A DNA stretch of 64,000 bases from Herbaspirillum hiltneri N3 (GTDB taxonomy: Bacteria; Pseudomonadota; Gammaproteobacteria; Burkholderiales; Burkholderiaceae_D), in contig NZ_CP011409.1 of NCBI RefSeq assembly GCF_001267925.1, positions 2,728,001 through 2,792,000 on the forward strand, written 5' to 3'. Of this stretch, positions 44,586 through 54,202 are shown piece after piece. A program made the translations under genes and the position numbers. Within the stretch, counting starts at the first letter, position 1; the number at the start of each line of letters is the position of its first letter. The notes beneath the pieces are model-generated. The model was not told the DNA's origin, searched no databases, and saw nothing but the letters and a program-made list of their open reading frames with translations.

Positions 44586-45911
44586 ATGACCACCATCGCC
44601 GCAGCCGCGCCTGCCCACACCGCCGTGGAAGAGCGCGACATCACCTTCCGCCGCGTCATCTGGCGCATTGTCCCGTTCGTCACGCTGATCTGGTTCCTGG
44701 CCTGGGTCGACCGCGTCAACGTCGGCTTCGCCAAGCTGACCATGATGAGCGATCTGCAATGGTCGGACGCGGTGTACGGCGCCGGCGCCGGGATTTTCTT
44801 CATCGGCTATTTCATCTTCGAGGTGCCGAGCAACCTGGCGCTGCAAAAGTTCGGCGCGCGCAAGACCATCATGCGCATCACCATCGGGTGGGGCATCACC
44901 TGTGTACTGATGGCCTGGGTGCAGACCGCAACGCAGTTCTACGTCCTGCGCTTCCTGATGGGGGCGTTCGAAGCCGGCCTGCAACCCGGCGTGATCCTGT
45001 ATCTGACCTACTGGCTGCCGACGCACCGGCGCGGCAAGGCGCTGGGGATTTTCGTTTCGGCGTCGGCGGTCTCGCTGGTGGTCGGCAGTCCGCTGGCGGC
45101 CTACATCATGGAGTTGTCGCAGGGCCTGGGCGGCTTCAAGGGCTGGCAATGGCTGTTCGTGATCGAAGGGATTCCGTCGATCGTGGCCGGCGCGGCAGCG
45201 TATTTCCTGCTGACGGACCGTCCGCGCGACGCGCACTGGCTCAGCCCGCGCGAAAAAGAACACGTCGAGACCGAACTGGCCGCCGAGGACCAGGCGCTGG
45301 GTCCGCGCGAGCACAGCTTCTTCGCATCGCTGCGCAGCGCGCGCATGTGGGCGCTGATCATGGTGTTCTTCTGCATCATCGCCGGCAACGCCACGCTGGT
45401 GTACTACGGCCCGAGCCTGGTCAAGGAGGTTGGCTTTACCGACATCAAGACGCTGGGCTGGGTGATGGGCGGGATTTATTGCTGCGGCTGGCTGGGCATG
45501 CTGCTCAACGGCTACCTGTCGGACCGCAACAAGGAAGTGCGCATCCATACCGCAGTGGCCGCCGCCATCGGCGCGCTGGGCCTATTGCTGGCAGCGTATT
45601 TCCTGGGAGAGAAGAGCGCCGCCGGCGTGGTGTTCGCGCTGGCGCTGTCGTCGGCCGGCACGATGGGCGCGATTCCGGTGTTCTGGCAATTACCCGGACG
45701 CTTCTTGTCCGGTTCTGCGATCGTGGTGGGCCTGGCGGTGATCAATTCGGTGGCCAATCTGGCCGGGTATTTTTCACCGCAGCTGCTGGGCTATCTCAAA
45801 ACCACCACCGGCCAGTACGGCAAGGGCCTGACCACCATCGCCATCGTGGAGCTGATGGCGACGCTGATGATTTTTATGTTCATTGGCAAGACGGCGAGGG
45901 TGGGGAAATAA
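44586..45911 (+). CDS. MFS transporter, anion:cation symporter type
   Basis: A 441-residue permease with 12 predicted helices. The first loop motif WVDRVNVGFAKLTMM and EVPSNLALQKFGARKTIMR, with the central cytoplasmic loop after LLTDRPRDAHWL, mark the ACS family (phthalate, tartrate and sugar-acid transporters). ATG 44586 follows AGGGGAG. The open frame upstream to 44445 is not membrane-like and lacks a ribosome site. The substrate is unknown; no catabolic genes adjoin it. Confidence 0.9.
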   Translation: MTTIAAAAPAHTAVEERDITFRRVIWRIVPFVTLIWFLAWVDRVNVGFAKLTMMSDLQWSDAVYGAGAGIFFIGYFIFEVPSNLALQKFGARKTIMRITIGWGITCVLMAWVQTATQFYVLRFLMGAFEAGLQPGVILYLTYWLPTHRRGKALGIFVSASAVSLVVGSPLAAYIMELSQGLGGFKGWQWLFVIEGIPSIVAGAAAYFLLTDRPRDAHWLSPREKEHVETELAAEDQALGPREHSFFASLRSARMWALIMVFFCIIAGNATLVYYGPSLVKEVGFTDIKTLGWVMGGIYCCGWLGMLLNGYLSDRNKEVRIHTAVAAAIGALGLLLAAYFLGEKSAAGVVFALALSSAGTMGAIPVFWQLPGRFLSGSAIVVGLAVINSVANLAGYFSPQLLGYLKTTTGQYGKGLTTIAIVELMATLMIFMFIGKTARVGK

Positions 45912-45930
45912 GTGGCGGGAGCGCCGGGAT

Positions 45931-47061
45931 TTACTCGTAGCTCATGACAAAGACTACCGCCCCGTTTGCCTGACCGGCAACAAGCCGGGTTGTGGACGCC
46001 GGCTTGACGTAGCGCGCACCGATCGGCACTGAAAAACTGCCGCCGGTGGTCTTGATCGCCTCGTAGCCACTCAGGGGCTGGGCGGTGTTGTAGACGACGG
46101 GGGTGTTATTGGCGCCAAAGCTCATCTGGATGCCGATACCTTGTGCGGTCGTACTGCTGGTCGGATTGTTGAGCTTGAACACGCCATTGTCCTGATCCAG
46201 CCAACCGGCTAGCGGCGTATTAAACTTGATCGAGACCTGAGTGAGGCCGACCGGGCAATTGTTGACGTTGAATGTAGTGTTATTCCACCTGTCATTCATC
46301 GTGCCGGTGCCATTAAAAGTGGAAAAATTTGTATTGCCCATCGGGATGACGACGTCGGGTGTCGCGCAGGTGGGCACGGTCACATTACCTGTTGCGCCGC
46401 CCGTGTACATGGGCGTTTGCTGCCAAACAGTCACCTGATCAATACTTGACGTGACTGTGATATTAATTGCCGGTATCGACGTTAGTGTTCCAGCAGCGAT
46501 AGTTCCAGTTTTGACAAATTCCGTGGAGGCCTGCCATGACCAGTTTAGATTGGGACTATACGCTGACACCCAGCAATTGGCTGTATAGCTGGAATTCTCG
46601 ATAGTCTGATCGTCGTTCATGCCGCAGTTGTTGCCAATCGTTTGCGAGAAAAGGTAGCGCACGCCGAGGCCAGCCAAATTTGTCGGATAGACGTCGGTGT
46701 AACCGCTGACGGGCGCACCAGTGACACTAAATTTGTAATAGGCGGTGATACGCCCCCCTGAATTACTACAGCTTATGCGATAGGAGGCTCCCGGTTGAGG
46801 CGACTTGGGTATCACGGTCGAACCGATGGCGGCATTTAAAGGAATACTTGCCGTCCCGATGCTTACGACATAATTCCCTCCAGCAATGGTTGTACAGCCA
46901 TATTGTTGCGCGAGAGCCGATCCCGAGCAAAGAACAAGAATGCAGGCCAAACACCATTTAACAAAATGACGCATGCCGACCAATGGCACCTTATCCGTAG
47001 CCGCTGACCTGACCCGCGACGCGCCGTACGGCACAGCGGGATACAAATTAAATTTCAACAT
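45931..47061 (-). CDS. FimH-like two-domain fimbrial adhesin
   Basis: A 376-residue exported protein. A clear signal peptide starts at residue 30 (MRHFVKWCLACILVLCSGS, cleaved after ALA), then a cysteine-containing lectin-like N-domain and a pilin-like C-domain (VTVPTCATPDVVIPMGN, FNVNNCPVGLTQVSIKF, ending VFVMSYE). This is the plan of type 1 tip adhesins. Start choice is open: ATG 47061 has the better ribosome site (GAGGCG), while ATG 46974 opens the signal peptide. No chaperone or usher gene is in the window. Base composition is lower in GC than neighbours. Confidence 0.75.
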   Translation of the reverse strand: MLKFNLYPAVPYGASRVRSAATDKVPLVGMRHFVKWCLACILVLCSGSALAQQYGCTTIAGGNYVVSIGTASIPLNAAIGSTVIPKSPQPGASYRISCSNSGGRITAYYKFSVTGAPVSGYTDVYPTNLAGLGVRYLFSQTIGNNCGMNDDQTIENSSYTANCWVSAYSPNLNWSWQASTEFVKTGTIAAGTLTSIPAINITVTSSIDQVTVWQQTPMYTGGATGNVTVPTCATPDVVIPMGNTNFSTFNGTGTMNDRWNNTTFNVNNCPVGLTQVSIKFNTPLAGWLDQDNGVFKLNNPTSSTTAQGIGIQMSFGANNTPVVYNTAQPLSGYEAIKTTGGSFSVPIGARYVKPASTTRLVAGQANGAVVFVMSYE

Positions 47062-47114
47062 AAGCGCCTCGTTGCAGAGTTAGAAAAAAGCCATTGTCTG
47101 TAACTTCGGCGCGG

Positions 47115-47140
47115 CGAGATATGGGAAAACTCTCAAACTG
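47115..47140 (-). promoter_or_regulatory. Conserved TGAGA-N4-TCTCA element, copy B
   Basis: The core is 47122-47135 with one mismatch (TGGGA arm). Read towards the adhesin gene it is TGAGAGTTTTCCCA followed by TATCTC. It lies 60 bp before ATG 47061, or 147 bp before ATG 46974. The outer flank CAGTTTGAGAG is shared with copy C. Confidence 0.7.
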
Positions 47141-47189
47141 GTTCGCACGATTAACGCGGTCGGCGACTGCATCGCGTCACTGATGGCGG

Positions 47190-47270
47190 TTACTCGCAGC
47201 TCATGACAAAGACCATCGATCCGGTTGCCTGAGCGGAGTCAATAGTTCTTGTCCGGTCGGCGTGCCTTTC
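47190..47270 (-). pseudogene. Remnant of a second FimH-like adhesin gene (C-terminus only)
   Basis: On the minus strand the last 25 or so codons read HADRTRTIDSAQATGSMVF, VMSCE, stop. They match the end of the intact adhesin (TTRLVAGQANGAVVF, VMSYE, stop). No longer frame precedes it, because the DUF1120 gene stop lies 14 bases upstream of the recognisable part. It is a decayed relic of a duplicated adhesin. Confidence 0.75.
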
Positions 47271-47286
47271 TGGTTGCTGGACGACG

Positions 47287-47952
47287 TTATCGATATCTGA
47301 TCTCGAACGTCGCAGAACCGTCCAGCGGGATATCGCCTGTCAGATTCAGATTTTCCGGTTTATTGAGGAGTGCCTCAACGTTGATTTTGACGTTCAGGAA
47401 CTTCGATGCTGCCGCATAGGGCCAGGTAACAATAAACACGAAGTAATAGCCTGTGTTATTGGCCAGCACGCCGCCGGGAGCGTATCCCTTCCCGTATAAA
47501 GGGCGAGCCATGTAACCCGACGTCGCCGGGGTGCCGTCGACAGTGATGTCAGACATGACCAGCCTGTAGCCACCGACCTTCTTGCCGTCAACTGAGCCGA
47601 GTCCGAAAACCTGTACGGCATCGTCTTCTCCGCCGTAAATTCCGGTGTAGCTACCTCTGACGTACGAAGCAGCACGGTTGTCGTGCACGAGCAGTTCAAT
47701 CGTTCGAGACTGATCGCATGACACATTGAAGTTAATTTGTTTCACCGGAAGCGCGGTATATTTGCCTGCCTTTAAATCAGCAGCGCGGATGGTGCCAAAA
47801 TCGACCTCGCCGCCATTGGTAAAACTCGGAATGCACGCCGAAGGACGAATCGAACCCTTGACCTGGAGTTCAGTCGTGTCGACGGCCCGAGCGGCGAAAG
47901 AGACCAGCGAGGAAGCTAGGAGGGCGGAGAGCAGAACGACTTGTTTGTTCAT
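47287..47952 (-). CDS. DUF1120-family secreted protein, copy 2
   Basis: A 221-residue exported protein. The signal peptide is MNKQVVLLSALLASSLVSF, cleaved near ARA. The mature start ELQVKGSIRPSACIPSF, the second cysteine in NVSCDQS and the C-terminus [14 protein letters not shown] match the other copies. The ribosome site is TAAGGCG. The conserved inverted repeat is 107 bp upstream. It lies in the same orientation just upstream of the adhesin relic and the intact adhesin, suggesting a surface-structure cluster. Confidence 0.82.
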   Translation of the reverse strand: MNKQVVLLSALLASSLVSFAARAVDTTELQVKGSIRPSACIPSFTNGGEVDFGTIRAADLKAGKYTALPVKQINFNVSCDQSRTIELLVHDNRAASYVRGSYTGIYGGEDDAVQVFGLGSVDGKKVGGYRLVMSDITVDGTPATSGYMARPLYGKGYAPGGVLANNTGYYFVFIVTWPYAAASKFLNVKINVEALLNKPENLNLTGDIPLDGSATFEIRYR

Positions 47953-48049
47953 GATTGGCGCCTTACAAATAACTGTTGAACTCGAAATAAATTCGAATTG
48001 AAATATGTTGTTTGCTAAATCTGTTGCGCAATTATGACAATTTGAAAAT

Positions 48050-48078
48050 TCGATTTATATGAGAAAACTCTCAAACTG
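48050..48078 (-). promoter_or_regulatory. Conserved TGAGA-N4-TCTCA element, copy C
   Basis: The core is 48060-48073, a perfect match. Read towards the gene it is TGAGAGTTTTCTCA followed by TATAAATC, identical to copy A including the -10-like box. Confidence 0.75.
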
Positions 48079-48141
48079 GTCTGCGCAGTTTACGCGCCCG
48101 ACGCTACGCCACGTCATTTATCGCTCAACGCCGCAAACAAC

Positions 48142-48183
48142 AACGCCGCCGTCCCGATCTGCATCGAAACGGCGGCGTTTTCC
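48142..48183. terminator. Terminator of ftsK
   Basis: AACGCCGCCGT (48142-48152) pairs with ACGGCGGCGTT (48169-48179), with a 16-base loop. On the minus strand the stem is followed by GTTGTTTG, and on the plus strand by TTCC. It lies 70 bp after the ftsK stop. Confidence 0.65.
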
Positions 48184-48253
48184 TTGTTGGCGCGGTCCCT
48201 GCCAAACAGAGGGGCGCAGCACCAGCAGTGCGTCCTGGATCGTGAACCGGTTC

Positions 48254-50980
48254 CTACAACTCCGGTGGCGGCGGCGCCAGCACGTCGCGGCTGCCGCTCT
48301 TGGACATCGATGACAGGATGCCGGCGGCTTCCATCTGTTCCACCAGGCGGGCCGCGCGGTTGTAGCCGATGCGGAACTGGCGCTGCACCGACGAGATCGA
48401 GGCGCGCCGGCTGCGCGTGACGTAGGCCACGGCCTCGTCGTAGAGCGGGTCGGCTTCATCGCCGGGTTCGCCGAACATGTCGCCTTGCTGCGGTTCTTCC
48501 GAGGCCGGACCGGCCAGGATTGCTTCTTCGTACTGCGGTTCGCCGTGGGCTTTCAGGTGTTCGACCACGCGGTGGACTTCTTCATCCGAGACGAACGCGC
48601 CATGCACGCGCTGCGGATAACCCGAGCCCGGCGGCAGGAACAGCATGTCGCCGTGGCCGAGCAGCGTTTCCGCGCCCATCTGGTCGAGCACGGTGCGCGA
48701 GTCGATCTTGGACGACACCTGGAAGGCCACGCGCGTCGGGATGTTGGCCTTGATCAGGCCGGTGATGACGTCCACCGACGGACGCTGCGTCGCGAGGATC
48801 AGGTGGATGCCGGCGGCGCGGGCTTTTTGCGCCAGACGGGCGATCAGTTCTTCAATCTTCTTGCCTGCCACCATCATCAGGTCGGCCAGTTCGTCGATCA
48901 CGACCACGATCATCGGCAGCGGATCGAGCGGTTCGGGGGCATCGGGCGTGAGCGAGAACGGGTTCTTGACGCGCTTCTCGGCGGCGATGCCGTCGGCGAT
49001 CTTCTGGTTATAGCCGGCCAGGCCGCGCACTCCCAGCGCCGACATCAGGCGATAGCGCTTGTCCATCTCGCCGACACACCACGACAGCGCATGCGCGGCC
49101 AGCTTCATGTCGGTCACGACCGGCGCCAGCAGGTGTGGGATGCCGTCGTAGACCGACAGCTCCAGCATCTTCGGATCGATCATGATCAGGCGCACATCGT
49201 CGGGCGTGGCCTTGTACAGCAGCGACAGGATCATGGCGTTGATCGCCACCGATTTGCCGGAGCCGGTGGTGCCGGCTACCAGCATGTGCGGCGCGCGCGC
49301 CAGGTCGGTGGCGACCGGGACGCCGGTGATGTCCTTGCCCATCGCCAGCGTCAGGTGCGAGGCCGAGCGGGCGTAGGCTTCGGACCGGATGATCTCGGCC
49401 AGGCGGATCATCTGGCGCTTGGGATTGGGCAACTCCAGGCCCATGCAGGTCTTGCCGGGGATGGTTTCGACCACGCGGATCGAGGTCAGGCCGAGCGCGC
49501 GCGCCAGGTCTTTCATGAGATTGACGATCTGGGCGCCGCGCACGCCCAGCGCGGGTTCGATTTCAAAGCGCGTGATGACCGGACCGGCGTAGGCGCCCAG
49601 TACGGTGACCGGGACCTTGAACTCCTTGAGGCGCTGCTCAATGAGTTGGCCGATTTCCAGCAGCTGGGTTTCGTCCATCTCGACCGGCGCGTCGCTGCCC
49701 TGGTCGAGCAACTCGATGCCGGGCAGGGGAACTTCGGTGGGGCGATAAGGCCGCACCGGCGCGGCTGTCACCACGGGGGCAGCAGGAGCAGGAGCAGGAG
49801 CAGGAGCAGCAGGCGCTTGCGTCCAGGTGCGGATCTGCATGGGGGCGGCGGCTGCAACCGGAGGTTCCTGGACCGGTTCCTCAAATAGCAACGACGGGGC
49901 CGATGCAGGTGCAGGTGCAGCGTGGGTCGGCTCGGGAATGGCTGCGGCAACCGGTTCGATGCGGGTGTCGATGATATTGAATGGCTCGGAGGCGGTGATG
50001 ACTTCCGGTTCCGGCTCGGTCGCATGGAAGGCGGCGGTCTGGGGCGCACTCTGCTGCAGCACCGGCTCTAGAATCGGCGCGGTAACCGGAGGCGGAGCAG
50101 GCTCGCGCGCCCGCAGCGCAGCGCTCAGCGACGTCGGAATCGCCTGGCTGCGGTCGCTGGCGGTGCTGATGCGGACCTTGGTGCTGCTGCCGGCGATGGG
50201 CGTGATCTTCGGTTTGCTGATGATGCTGGTGGCCAGCGATGGCTTGAGCGCCGCGGTATGCGCCGGCGCTTCCGGCTGCTGACCGGAAGCCGAACGGGCC
50301 AGCATCGCCTGGGTCGGCCGCAGCGATTCGAATGCGGCCCATTCGGAAGCGGGACGCGCCGGGCGTTTGGGCGGTTCGGCCTTTTGCAGCGCAGCGCCGG
50401 GCCAGTTGCCGGCGGCGGTATGCGCAGGATGGGCGGCGCGCGGCAATTCATTGGGCAGCGGCCAGGGATCGCGCTTGCGGGTCAGGTTGCCGAAGGCGGG
50501 CGCGGCTGGCGGTTTCGGTTGCGCCGGAGGAGTCCGGTGCGACTGCGCTGCCGGCATGTTGCGGATGGTGGGAGCGATATTGGCCTGGGTGCGGCGCGGC
50601 ACCGAAGCCTGCAGCGGCAGGGAGCCGATGTCGGCATCGAGGTCCATCCTGGCCTTGCGGCGGCCGAACAGCCAGAACAGGCCGATCATTCCTGTTGCCA
50701 TCAAGACAAGGACGGCGACCAGCTTACCGAAGGCGAGGGTGACGTTGCGTGCGAGCGCCTGGCCGAGGAGGTCGGTTTCCAGTGCAGTATCGCCTTGCGA
50801 ACGGAGCATGGCCTCGAGGGCGCTACTGGCGCACAGGATGGCCAGGGTGCCGAGCCAGATACGGATGGAGCCGCGTCCGCCGAGGCCTTTTCCGGACAAC
50901 AAGGACAGTAATACTCTGCCCAGCAGGGGCAGCATCCACAAGAACGACCAGCCGAACCAGTCAAGTAAAAATAAGCGCAT
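48254..50980 (-). CDS. ftsK: FtsK/SpoIIIE-type DNA translocase, short membrane anchor
   Basis: A 908-residue DNA pump that helps segregate chromosome ends at division. The N-terminus shows only two or three hydrophobic segments (about residues 1-30, 40-60 and 85-105) rather than four. A long Pro/Ala-rich linker (about 115-420) includes a run of PAPAPA. The alpha-beta motor has Walker [13 protein letters not shown], Walker [14 protein letters not shown] and [15 protein letters not shown]. The C-terminal gamma winged helix ([22 protein letters not shown]) should read KOPS. A second, four-helix FtsK may exist elsewhere. Confidence 0.92.
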   Translation of the reverse strand: MRLFLLDWFGWSFLWMLPLLGRVLLSLLSGKGLGGRGSIRIWLGTLAILCASSALEAMLRSQGDTALETDLLGQALARNVTLAFGKLVAVLVLMATGMIGLFWLFGRRKARMDLDADIGSLPLQASVPRRTQANIAPTIRNMPAAQSHRTPPAQPKPPAAPAFGNLTRKRDPWPLPNELPRAAHPAHTAAGNWPGAALQKAEPPKRPARPASEWAAFESLRPTQAMLARSASGQQPEAPAHTAALKPSLATSIISKPKITPIAGSSTKVRISTASDRSQAIPTSLSAALRAREPAPPPVTAPILEPVLQQSAPQTAAFHATEPEPEVITASEPFNIIDTRIEPVAAAIPEPTHAAPAPASAPSLLFEEPVQEPPVAAAAPMQIRTWTQAPAAPAPAPAPAAPVVTAAPVRPYRPTEVPLPGIELLDQGSDAPVEMDETQLLEIGQLIEQRLKEFKVPVTVLGAYAGPVITRFEIEPALGVRGAQIVNLMKDLARALGLTSIRVVETIPGKTCMGLELPNPKRQMIRLAEIIRSEAYARSASHLTLAMGKDITGVPVATDLARAPHMLVAGTTGSGKSVAINAMILSLLYKATPDDVRLIMIDPKMLELSVYDGIPHLLAPVVTDMKLAAHALSWCVGEMDKRYRLMSALGVRGLAGYNQKIADGIAAEKRVKNPFSLTPDAPEPLDPLPMIVVVIDELADLMMVAGKKIEELIARLAQKARAAGIHLILATQRPSVDVITGLIKANIPTRVAFQVSSKIDSRTVLDQMGAETLLGHGDMLFLPPGSGYPQRVHGAFVSDEEVHRVVEHLKAHGEPQYEEAILAGPASEEPQQGDMFGEPGDEADPLYDEAVAYVTRSRRASISSVQRQFRIGYNRAARLVEQMEAAGILSSMSKSGSRDVLAPPPPEL
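49777..49812. repeat. Short tandem repeat inside ftsK linker
   Basis: GCAGGA-type hexamers repeat about five times, coding for an alternating Ala-Pro run. The number of units could vary by slippage in steps that keep frame. Confidence 0.8.
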
Positions 50981-51096
50981 CCCGCAAGTTTACAGGAAGC
51001 CGGGACCTGCGCTGAAACTTAAGCTGAAATTTCCGAAAGGAAAAGCTGAAAATCCCGCTTTCCGGATTGCGGAAGCGGGAGCATGCGCCGGATGAG

Positions 51097-51516
51097 TCAC
51101 TTTTCCAGCGGTACCGTCAACGGCCTGCCATCCTGCACCAGCGACCAGACCAGCAGCCTTGCCGGTTTGGTAGTGCTGGCGTTGCGCGACACCAGGTGCG
51201 GCGTGTCGGGCGCTTCGTACCAGGACTCGCCCGCTTTATAGGTCACCGGGGCGCCGCCCTGCAGCTGGGAGACCACTTCGCCTTCCAGCACGTAGGCAAA
51301 GATGGAGCCGGGATGGCGATGCGGCACCGAGCTTTGGCCGGGGCCGTAAGCGACTATCGCCATGACGCCGCTTTTGCCGGGGGCATCGGACAGGGCCTGA
51401 TGCTGCAAAGGCGTGACGACTTCATCGCCATGTTTGCCGTCGTGGGCATCGGCGCCGGCCGCCAGGGCCAACAAGGCGGCGAGCAGTGCGCTTTTTGCAG
51501 AGGGGAGGAATCGCAT
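51097..51516 (-). CDS. Periplasmic cupin-domain protein
   Basis: A 139-residue exported protein. The signal peptide MRFLPSAKSALLAALLALAAG ends near ADA, followed by DGKHGDE. A single cupin barrel carries SSVPHRHPGSIFAYVLEGE (metal-binding His pair and Glu) and WYEAPDTPHLVSRN (final His). The metal enzyme or binding role is unknown. It begins 32 bp after the stop of the AhpD-like gene on the same strand, forming a two-gene unit divergent from a MocR regulator. Confidence 0.85.
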   Translation of the reverse strand: MRFLPSAKSALLAALLALAAGADAHDGKHGDEVVTPLQHQALSDAPGKSGVMAIVAYGPGQSSVPHRHPGSIFAYVLEGEVVSQLQGGAPVTYKAGESWYEAPDTPHLVSRNASTTKPARLLVWSLVQDGRPLTVPLEK

Positions 51517-51547
51517 GTCAGGCTCCTTGTCCGTGGCCGTCGCCGTT

Positions 51548-51988
51548 TCAGGCGACCGGCATCTTGCGGAAGCCGATGGCGAAACGGTTCCAGGCGTTGA
51601 TGGTGTTGATGGCCAGGGTCAGGTTGACCAGTTCTGCGTCGGTGAACTGGGCGCGCGCCAGGGCGTAGTCTTCATCGGGAGCACCGGTTTGCGAGATCAG
51701 GGTCAGCGATTCGCTCCAGGCCAGGGCGGCGCGTTCGCGGTCGGTGAAGAACGGGGTTTCGCGCCAGACCGGCACGGCGTACAGGCGGCGTTCGGTTTCG
51801 CCGGCCTTGCGGGCGTCGGCGGTGTGCATGTCGACGCAGAAGGCGCAGCCGTTGATGAGCGACACGCGCAGGCGGACCAGTTCCAGCAGGGATGTTTCCA
51901 GGCCGAGCTTGCCGACCACGTTTTCGAGGGCGATCATGCCCTTCAGGACTTCAGGGGAGGCTTTGTAGAAATCGACGCGTTGTTCCAT
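51548..51988 (-). CDS. AhpD-like carboxymuconolactone decarboxylase family protein
   Basis: A 146-residue alkylhydroperoxidase-like protein. The active-site motif NGCAFCVDMHTADA has the CxxC pair and the relay histidine. The fold may reduce peroxides using a thiol partner. ATG 51988 has AGGAG 9 bp upstream; the open frame continues to 52768 but overlaps the divergent gene. With the cupin gene it is probably controlled by the adjacent MocR regulator. Confidence 0.88.
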   Translation of the reverse strand: MEQRVDFYKASPEVLKGMIALENVVGKLGLETSLLELVRLRVSLINGCAFCVDMHTADARKAGETERRLYAVPVWRETPFFTDRERAALAWSESLTLISQTGAPDEDYALARAQFTDAELVNLTLAINTINAWNRFAIGFRKMPVA

Positions 51989-52222
51989 GGTGATGCTCCT
52001 TGGCAAGTTGAGTGAATCGTTAAATTGGTCTTGGCTGTATCGCTTGTTTGCTGAGCCAGTGACGTCATCATAAGGAGACCACTCGTCGTCGCGGATAACC
52101 AATTTCTCGAAAAAACAGGAGACCACTTCCGGTGGCACGGCTAGAATCGCGGACAGCGAACTACAAGCCAACCACAAGCCGACCACCGGCAAAAAACACG
52201 AATACAAGGGAGCGGGCGACGC

Positions 52223-53671
52223 ATGGAATTGCACATCGTCATTGAGGGCAACAAGGATCTGGCCGGGCAGGTGTATCGCCAGCTGCGCGACGCCATTCAG
52301 AGCGGCCGCCTGGCGCCGGGGGAACAGGTGCCGCCGTCGCGCCTGCTGGCCACGCAGCTGGGCCTGTCGCGCAAGACCGTCTCGGAAGCCTATGGGCGGC
52401 TGACGCTGGACAAGCTGCTGGTGGGCCGGGCCGGCAGCGGCACCTTCGTCAATGCGCCGGCCGAGCCGAAAGCCAAGCCGAAACGCTTCGAAAGCAGCGA
52501 CCTCGCCGCCGGCAAACTGATCGCGCATTGGCTCGATCAGTCGTTCCCGCTGCTGATGCGGCACGTCGGCCCGGAAACGCGCTCGCAATACGATTTCATG
52601 GGCGGCATCCCGGTGCGCAGGCAATTTCCGCAGGAAGAGTGGCGCCAGTGCGTGCTGTACGGGTTGCGCCAGGTCAATGAGGCGCGCGGCTTCTACGCCG
52701 AGACCGAAGGCGTGCCGGCCTTGCGCGAGGCGATCGCGCGCCATGTGTCGTTCTCGCGAGGGGTGCAATGCACGGCTGCCGATGTACTAGTGACCAACGG
52801 CGCGCAGCAGGCGCTGGACCTGATTACGCGGGTGCTGGTGGAGCCGGGCAGCGTGGTGGCGGTGGAAGATCCCGGCTATCCGCCCGCGCGCATGCTGTTC
52901 TCGGCGCAAGGCGCCAGGGTGGAGAGCGTGCCGGTGGACGACGAAGGGATGCGGGTCGATCTGATTCCGGATGGAACACGCCTGATCTATGCGACGCCGG
53001 CGCATCAGTTTCCGCTCGGCATGCCGATGAGCCCGGCGCGGCGCACGGCCTTGCTGGCGCGCGCGCGTGAATTGCGGGCCATCGTCATCGAGGACGATTA
53101 CGACAGCGAGTTCCGTTACGAGGGGCGGCCCATGGATTCGCTGCAAAGCATGGACCAGGACGGGCTGGTGGCGTTCGTGGGCACGTTTTCCAAGTCGATG
53201 AACCCGGAGTTGCGCGTCGGCTACGTGATTGCGCCGCCGTCGATCTTGCGCGCCATGAGCGTGGTCAAGGGCTTGTCGGACTGGCATACGCCGACCCTGA
53301 CCCAGTGGGCGATGGCGAGGTTCATTGACGAGGGCTACCTGCAAAAGCACATCCGCCGCTGCCACGGCATCTATGTCGCACGCCGCGAAAAGCTGCATGC
53401 CGCGCTCAACGGTGCGCTCAAACCCTGGATGCGCGCGGTGCCGACGACTGCCGGTTTCCACCTGGCGGCACAGATGACGGCCGAAGTCGACATGGCGCAA
53501 TTGCTGCGGCTGGCGCGCCGGGTCGACGTCGCGCTGTACACGCTGGACGAGTTCTACTACCGGGTCAAGCCGGAGCCGGCGCTGTTCTTCGGCTATGGCG
53601 CCATCGAGTCGCTCGACATCGAGACGGCGCTGGGACGCGTGAGGACGATCCTGGAAGAGCTCAGCGGCTAA
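52223..53671 (+). CDS. MocR-family regulator (GntR-HTH/aminotransferase)
   Basis: A 482-residue regulator. The GntR winged helix spans residues about 12-77 (QVYRQLRDAIQSGRLAPGEQ, RKTVSEAYGRL). The aminotransferase domain has PLP lysine K324 in GTFSKSMNPELRVGY and the EDDYDSEFRYEG segment. It is divergent from the AhpD-like/cupin pair with 234 bp between starts, so it probably regulates them and itself. AAGGGAG lies about 12 bp before ATG. It is a second member of the family, beside the one at the left edge. Confidence 0.92.
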   Translation: MELHIVIEGNKDLAGQVYRQLRDAIQSGRLAPGEQVPPSRLLATQLGLSRKTVSEAYGRLTLDKLLVGRAGSGTFVNAPAEPKAKPKRFESSDLAAGKLIAHWLDQSFPLLMRHVGPETRSQYDFMGGIPVRRQFPQEEWRQCVLYGLRQVNEARGFYAETEGVPALREAIARHVSFSRGVQCTAADVLVTNGAQQALDLITRVLVEPGSVVAVEDPGYPPARMLFSAQGARVESVPVDDEGMRVDLIPDGTRLIYATPAHQFPLGMPMSPARRTALLARARELRAIVIEDDYDSEFRYEGRPMDSLQSMDQDGLVAFVGTFSKSMNPELRVGYVIAPPSILRAMSVVKGLSDWHTPTLTQWAMARFIDEGYLQKHIRRCHGIYVARREKLHAALNGALKPWMRAVPTTAGFHLAAQMTAEVDMAQLLRLARRVDVALYTLDEFYYRVKPEPALFFGYGAIESLDIETALGRVRTILEELSG

Positions 53672-53703
53672 GCAGCTAAGTAAGCAACTAAGCAGCTAAG
53701 CGG
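53668..53703 (+). repeat. Short tandem repeats after the MocR gene
   Basis: Units of the form AAGCAGCT / AAGTAAGCAACT repeat around and after the stop codon, in a 31-bp spacer before a convergent gene. This is a simple low-complexity expansion. Confidence 0.7.
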
Positions 53704-53717
53704 GCAACAACGGCTTT

Positions 53718-54128
53718 TCAGGCGTTCTCGATCATCGGATAGAAATCGCGGTCTTCGCGCTGCATGCGGTCGAACAGGACTTTCAGCACCTTGTTGGCGG
53801 CGTTGCGGAAGCCGTCGGGATCAGCCGCCACGTGGCCGGCATCATTCCATTTGCGTGCAAATTCGCCATAGGCTTCGGCGATGTGGGTCATTTCATGCTG
53901 GTATTGCTTGCCCATCGTGGCCAGGCGAGGATTGTTGGCTTCCTGCAAGGCGGGATAAAGGAATTTGTCCTCGATCGACAGGTGCAGTTTGATGACGGAG
54001 CTCATCTTGATCACTTGTGCGGCGATGTCGGCGGCGTGCTCGGCGATGCCCAGATGGGAAAACTCCTTGAGCTTGCGGATGTTGTCGAAGATGACCGTGT
54101 GCTGGTGTTTGTATTTGTCGATGTCCAT
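53718..54128 (-). CDS. Hemerythrin-domain protein
   Basis: A 136-residue four-helix protein. The iron ligands are visible as H10 in HQHTVIFDNI, the LHLSIEDKFLYP motif (His and Glu), QHEMTHIAE, and a C-terminal DRDFYP. It likely binds oxygen or NO, or stores iron. It lies 74 bp downstream of hmp on the same strand, so it may be part of the NO-stress response. Confidence 0.88.
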   Translation of the reverse strand: MDIDKYKHQHTVIFDNIRKLKEFSHLGIAEHAADIAAQVIKMSSVIKLHLSIEDKFLYPALQEANNPRLATMGKQYQHEMTHIAEAYGEFARKWNDAGHVAADPDGFRNAANKVLKVLFDRMQREDRDFYPMIENA

Positions 54129-54202
54129 GGAGTTTCTATCGGTATCTCATTCTCGTCAGGTCTGAAACGGCGCCGGACTGCCTTCAGCCCGGCGCGCGGT
54201 GC

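Larger units (their letters stand above)
47953..48253. other. Leader of DUF1120 copy 2 and spacer to ftsK
   Basis: About 300 bp without a gene. It holds an AT-rich leader (47953-48058), the copy C inverted repeat, and a GC-rich terminator hairpin near 48142-48183 that serves ftsK. Confidence 0.7.
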
